Source of the DNA: an uncultured bacterium
GTDB lineage: Bacteria > Patescibacteriota > Minisyncoccia > Phycocordibacterales > UBA9973
NCBI GenBank assembly: GCA_937895515.1
Contig: CALAYS010000073.1
Coordinates: forward strand, 1-7,132
DNA length: 7,132 bases
Direction of reading: 5' to 3'
A program made the translations under genes and the position numbers. This document shows, piece after piece, positions 5,081 to 7,132 of this stretch (positions are counted from its first letter, which is position 1; each line of letters opens with the position of its first letter). Under the pieces are notes generated by a model. It had not been told where the DNA came from, did not search any database, and was given only the letters and a program-made list of their open reading frames with translations.

Positions 5081-6001
5081 TTAAGCCGCTAGTTTTTCCT
5101 CATTATTTTTTTGATAAATAAATTGGAATAAATTATTTTTATTTTCCATAATGCTCTGCTTATAAATACTCATTGGGGTTTTATAATTATGAACAGAATG
5201 TAATCTCCTCTCATTATAATATTGTACAAAATTATGCACCAATAATTTTAACTCTCCAACAGTTTCGGCGCCATGCATAAAAATATTGCAATATTTTATG
5301 GTACGCCAAAATCTCTCAATCCAAATATTATCAGCCCATCTACCTTTGCCATCCATAGATATATGAATATTGTGTTCCTTGAGCTTATTTATCCATGCAT
5401 GGCATGTAAATTGTACTCCCTGATCTGTATTCAATATTGCAGGTACACCATATTTAGCAATGCATATCTCTAAGCAATTAATGCAAAATTCAGCCTCCAA
5501 ATTATTGCTTATTTCGTACCCTAATATACAACGACTATAAACATCAATAATCGCAATTAAATACATATACCCTGAAGGTAATTTTAAGTAGGTTATATCT
5601 GTGCACCACACCAAATTTGCACGCTCAACAAGCAATTGTTTTAGCAAATATGGGTACTTGTATTGTGGTTTCTTATTCTTACTCAAACTCCTCTTTGGAA
5701 TTATAGCCATAATTTTTAATTTACCCATTATTCTGCGGACTCGTTTGGCATTTATTATCATATCATGATACTCTCTTAAATCAGCCGTAATCATTCTATA
5801 GCCCTTACTTTGGTCATCGCACCATATCTGATGAATCAAAGTGCATAAATCAATCTCATCTACTGCCTTGGATTCATAATAAAACCCACTACGTGATATA
5901 CCTAATAATTCGCATTGCTTACTAATTGGTAACTCACTAACGTCATGGTTTAATTGCAAATACTCTCTACGTTTCAAATTAGATTGTATTTGCTTGCAAA
6001 C
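5081..6001 (-). CDS. IS3-family transposase OrfB (DDE integrase domain), made by -1 frameshift from orfA
   Basis: The catalytic half of the transposase. Counted from the TTG at 5977 (298 aa), it has the HTH_21-like start (LPISKQCELLGISRSGFYY, 16-34) and then the retroviral-integrase-type core. This has Asp127 in WCTDITYL, Asp185 in LNTDQGVQFT and Glu221 in WIERFWRTIKY. The last two are separated by 35 residues, the DD(35)E spacing of the family. The C-terminal YNERRLHS...TPMSIY block is also typical. The coordinates include the frame back to the slippery site at 6007-6001, from which OrfAB of about 393 aa would be made. A separate start at the TTG that overlaps the orfA stop is possible but weak. 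All catalytic residues are present. Confidence 0.93.
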   Translation of the reverse strand, partial: VCKQIQSNLKRREYLQLNHDVSELPISKQCELLGISRSGFYYESKAVDEIDLCTLIHQIWCDDQSKGYRMITADLREYHDMIINAKRVRRIMGKLKIMAIIPKRSLSKNKKPQYKYPYLLKQLLVERANLVWCTDITYLKLPSGYMYLIAIIDVYSRCILGYEISNNLEAEFCINCLEICIAKYGVPAILNTDQGVQFTCHAWINKLKEHNIHISMDGKGRWADNIWIERFWRTIKYCNIFMHGAETVGELKLLVHNFVQYYNERRLHSVHNYKTPMSIYKQSIMENKNNLFQFIYQKNNEEKLAA

Positions 6002-6261
6002 TTTTTTAGAAAATCCACCTCCATTGTGAGCTGACCTATTTGCTGGTATAGCTTTTGCTCAACTAATTCTTGATTTTTAGGTTTCAAATCTTTGTTATAG
6101 ACATTGTGTCCATTTTTTATTAATTCATCTCGCCACTTACTAATTAATGACTTAGCTACACCATATTGAGTTGCAATTTCATCATAAGTTTTATCGCCCT
6201 TAAGGGCTTCTACTGCAACTTTAAATTTAAATCCACCCTCATAATTAGTTTTTTTAGCCAT
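5974..6261 (-). CDS. IS3-family transposase OrfA (DNA-binding HTH / leucine zipper)
   Basis: A 95-aa protein with the HTH_Tnp_1 layout: YEGGFKFKVAVEALKG leads into a helix-turn-helix at about residues 25-46 (TYDEIATQYGVAKSLISKWR). A C-terminal heptad-like helix follows (about 66-90, with LVEQKLYQQIGQL and FLKK) for oligomerisation. It recognises the IS ends and is both a regulator and the N-terminal part of the OrfAB transposase. The ATG at 6261 is supported by AAGGTG seven bases upstream. The sequence A AAA AAG covers the end of codon 85 through codon 87 in the zero frame. Slipping back one base there continues straight into orfB. Its own TGA stop overlaps the orfB TTG. Confidence 0.92.
   Translation of the reverse strand: MAKKTNYEGGFKFKVAVEALKGDKTYDEIATQYGVAKSLISKWRDELIKNGHNVYNKDLKPKNQELVEQKLYQQIGQLTMEVDFLKKFASKYNLI
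6001..6007 (-). promoter_or_regulatory. Programmed -1 ribosomal frameshift site (A AAA AAG)
   Basis: The heptamer A-AAA-AAG lies in the exact zero-frame register of orfA (CTA AAA AAG, Leu85-Lys86-Lys87). It is the best-known slippery site of IS3-family elements. After a -1 slip, the codons GTT TGC AAG CAA and onward have no stop before orfB, giving an OrfAB fusion. A downstream stimulatory structure was not identified. Confidence 0.85.
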
Positions 6262-6276
6262 TTTTTACACCTTTAT

Positions 6277-6312
6277 AAACAAGTTAATACTATATTTTAA
6301 CCTAACTTGTTT
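6277..6312 (-). promoter_or_regulatory. Stem-loop in the orfA leader
   Basis: A perfect 10-bp inverted repeat (AAACAAGTTA and TAACTTGTTT) with a 16-base loop lies just upstream of the orfA ribosome binding site AAGGTG (6274-6269). Many insertion sequences place a hairpin here. In transcripts that enter from outside it can hide the start region and keep transposase low; an operator for OrfA is the alternative. The repeat is seen directly and the role is inferred. Confidence 0.5.
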
Positions 6313-6322
6313 CTATACTGTG

Positions 6323-6348
6323 TGTCCGATTATAAGGGTGCATTATAG
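6323..6348 (-). repeat. Right terminal inverted repeat of the IS (orfA end)
   Basis: Read inward it is CTATAATGCACCC, pairing with the left end. The repeat contains TATAAT, and a second TATAAT lies a few bases further in (6330-6335, minus strand). Either could be the -10 of the transposase promoter, but no convincing -35 was found. Confidence 0.75.
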
Positions 6349-6418
6349 TTAATCTGTAATTAATGTGTAGTAAACACTAGTGTAAAATTTTAAATAGGCT
6401 AATATTATATTTTTAGCG

Positions 6419-7132
6419 TTATTTGAGCATGCTGTATAATTGTTCTAGTGTTAGAGTTGGAATATTTAATTCGTTTGCTTTAGTTAATTTTGAGCCAGCA
6501 TTTTCTCCTACTACAACATAATTAGTATTTTTGTTTACATTAGATTGTATATTACCACCATTAGATTCGATTAATGCATAGACTTCATCTCTACTGATAT
6601 TTGCTAAAGTACCAGTTACTACAAATTTTTTATTTAATAAAGATAAATTACTATTAGTTGCATTAACTTGTTCGTTTAATTCGTATGTAATACCCAAGCG
6701 TAATAATTCAGCTATGATTGCTATATTATGCTGATCTTTAAAAAAATTATTGATTGAGCTTGCAACCACAATGCCAATATCTGGCAATAAAGATAACTCT
6801 TCTAAACTAGCTTGCATAAGCTTATCTAATGTTTTATAATGCTTAGCTAAAGTCTTAGCAGTAGCTTCTCCTACATGACGTATACCAAGCGCATAAATAA
6901 GCCGATGCAGCGGCTGTTTTTTCGAATTTTCTATTGCTGATTGAAGATTATCGATCGATTTTTGACCAAAACCTTCCATTCCTTTCAGGTTATTAAAATC
7001 CAGTATATATATGGATGGAATGTCTTTTAATAATCCGAGTTCATAGAATTTCCGCACATTGGCTTCCCCGAATCCGCGTATATCCATCGCATCTTTACTC
7101 ACGAAGTGAATGATCCGTTCCACCACCTGGGC
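6419..7132 (-). CDS. ligA: NAD-dependent DNA ligase LigA, C-terminal 237 residues (5' end outside window)
   Basis: The frame is open to the window edge, so the adenylation and OB domains and most of the zinc finger lie outside. What remains starts at AQVVERI, the tail of the zinc-finger region. It continues through the helix-hairpin-helix array (FGEANV, MEGFGQKSIDNL, LGIRHVGEATAKTLA, LPDIGIVVASSI) and ends with a BRCT domain of about 70 residues (KFVVTGTL, SNGG, VVVGENAGSKLTKA). LigA seals nicks in replication and repair using NAD+, and is essential in bacteria. The wording of the HhH region (HFVSKDAMDIRGFGEANVRK) recalls Bacteroidota of the Chitinophagales type, from memory. It ends in TAA about 70 bases before the IS. 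Pro-to-Ala in GENAG and Pro-to-Ile in DIGIV are small departures from consensus. Confidence 0.95.
   Translation of the reverse strand, partial: AQVVERIIHFVSKDAMDIRGFGEANVRKFYELGLLKDIPSIYILDFNNLKGMEGFGQKSIDNLQSAIENSKKQPLHRLIYALGIRHVGEATAKTLAKHYKTLDKLMQASLEELSLLPDIGIVVASSINNFFKDQHNIAIIAELLRLGITYELNEQVNATNSNLSLLNKKFVVTGTLANISRDEVYALIESNGGNIQSNVNKNTNYVVVGENAGSKLTKANELNIPTLTLEQLYSMLK

Larger units (their letters stand above)
5029..6348 (-). mobile_element. Complete IS3-family insertion sequence, about 1.32 kb
   Basis: The element carries the two-ORF transposase of the IS3 family between imperfect terminal inverted repeats. Both ends read inward CTATAATGC, then G or A, then CCC, with a further GACA match at positions 23-26; 17 of the first 26 positions agree. 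TTAA stands directly outside each end (5025-5028 and 6349-6352) and can be read as a 4-bp target duplication, although it also extends the palindrome, so the exact ends are uncertain by a few bases. orfA, the frameshift site and orfB are all intact, so the copy may be active or recently inserted. It lies about 70 bases beyond the 3' end of ligA, in the same orientation. Confidence 0.88.

Noticed and set aside
4935..5084. Plus-strand 49-codon hydrophobic frame running into the IS left end
   Set aside because: It crosses the IS boundary, and without the IS it would be only 34 codons. Hydrophobic short frames are expected in T-rich DNA, so it is not supported as a gene.
5273..5473. Plus-strand open frame of 66 codons opposite the transposase
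   Set aside because: It lies wholly inside orfB on the opposite strand, over the DDE core codons, and shows no protein-like motif.
6374..6383. Perfect palindrome ACACTAGTGT 3' of ligA, considered as a terminator
   Set aside because: It has no loop and no following T-run in the ligA direction, and the arms do not extend, so terminator function is not supported.

Overview
This window does not read as one natural replicon. Bases 1-50 are an Illumina indexed adapter. What follows looks like three unrelated pieces: Bacteroidota-like DNA (about 51-870), a compact mitochondrial gene block from a divergent protist (about 918-4820), and AT-rich bacterial DNA with an IS3-family insertion sequence next to the 3' end of ligA (about 4830-7132). 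The adapter is direct evidence of library-derived sequence. A contig or amplification chimera is the simplest explanation; true mitochondrion-to-bacterium transfer cannot be excluded from sequence alone.

Piece 1 (minus strand): a tight three-gene bacterial operon. It holds a 179-aa exported, barrel-like protein, a 55-aa exported Cys-containing peptide starting 1 nt after it, and the first 17 codons of a third gene cut off by the adapter.

Piece 2 (all minus strand, read from high to low coordinates): aberrant tRNA (probably Met) - tRNA-Leu(UAA) - orf79 - orf93 (possible detached C-terminus of ND5) - nad4 - orf52 - orf90 - nad9 - nad4L - rps11. Genes abut or overlap. In-frame TGA codons fall on conserved tryptophans, so the genetic code is code 4. 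Under the standard code nad4 and nad9 break into fragments and nad4L loses its N-terminus. nad4, nad4L, nad9 and perhaps orf93 encode respiratory complex I subunits; rps11 encodes a mitoribosomal protein. Extreme AT content, TGA=Trp and strongly diverged proteins point to a protist mitochondrion. Some ND4 features recall ciliates, while a mitochondrial rps11 recalls stramenopiles and other groups; the host group is left open.

Piece 3 (minus strand): a complete IS3-type element of about 1.32 kb (orfA, orfB, a classic -1 slippery heptamer, terminal inverted repeats, a possible TTAA target duplication) inserted 3' of a ligA gene whose 237 C-terminal residues are present. The ligA protein resembles Bacteroidota sequences. 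A bacterium living with or near the protist, for example in a single-cell or low-complexity sample, would explain the mixture, but that is inference.
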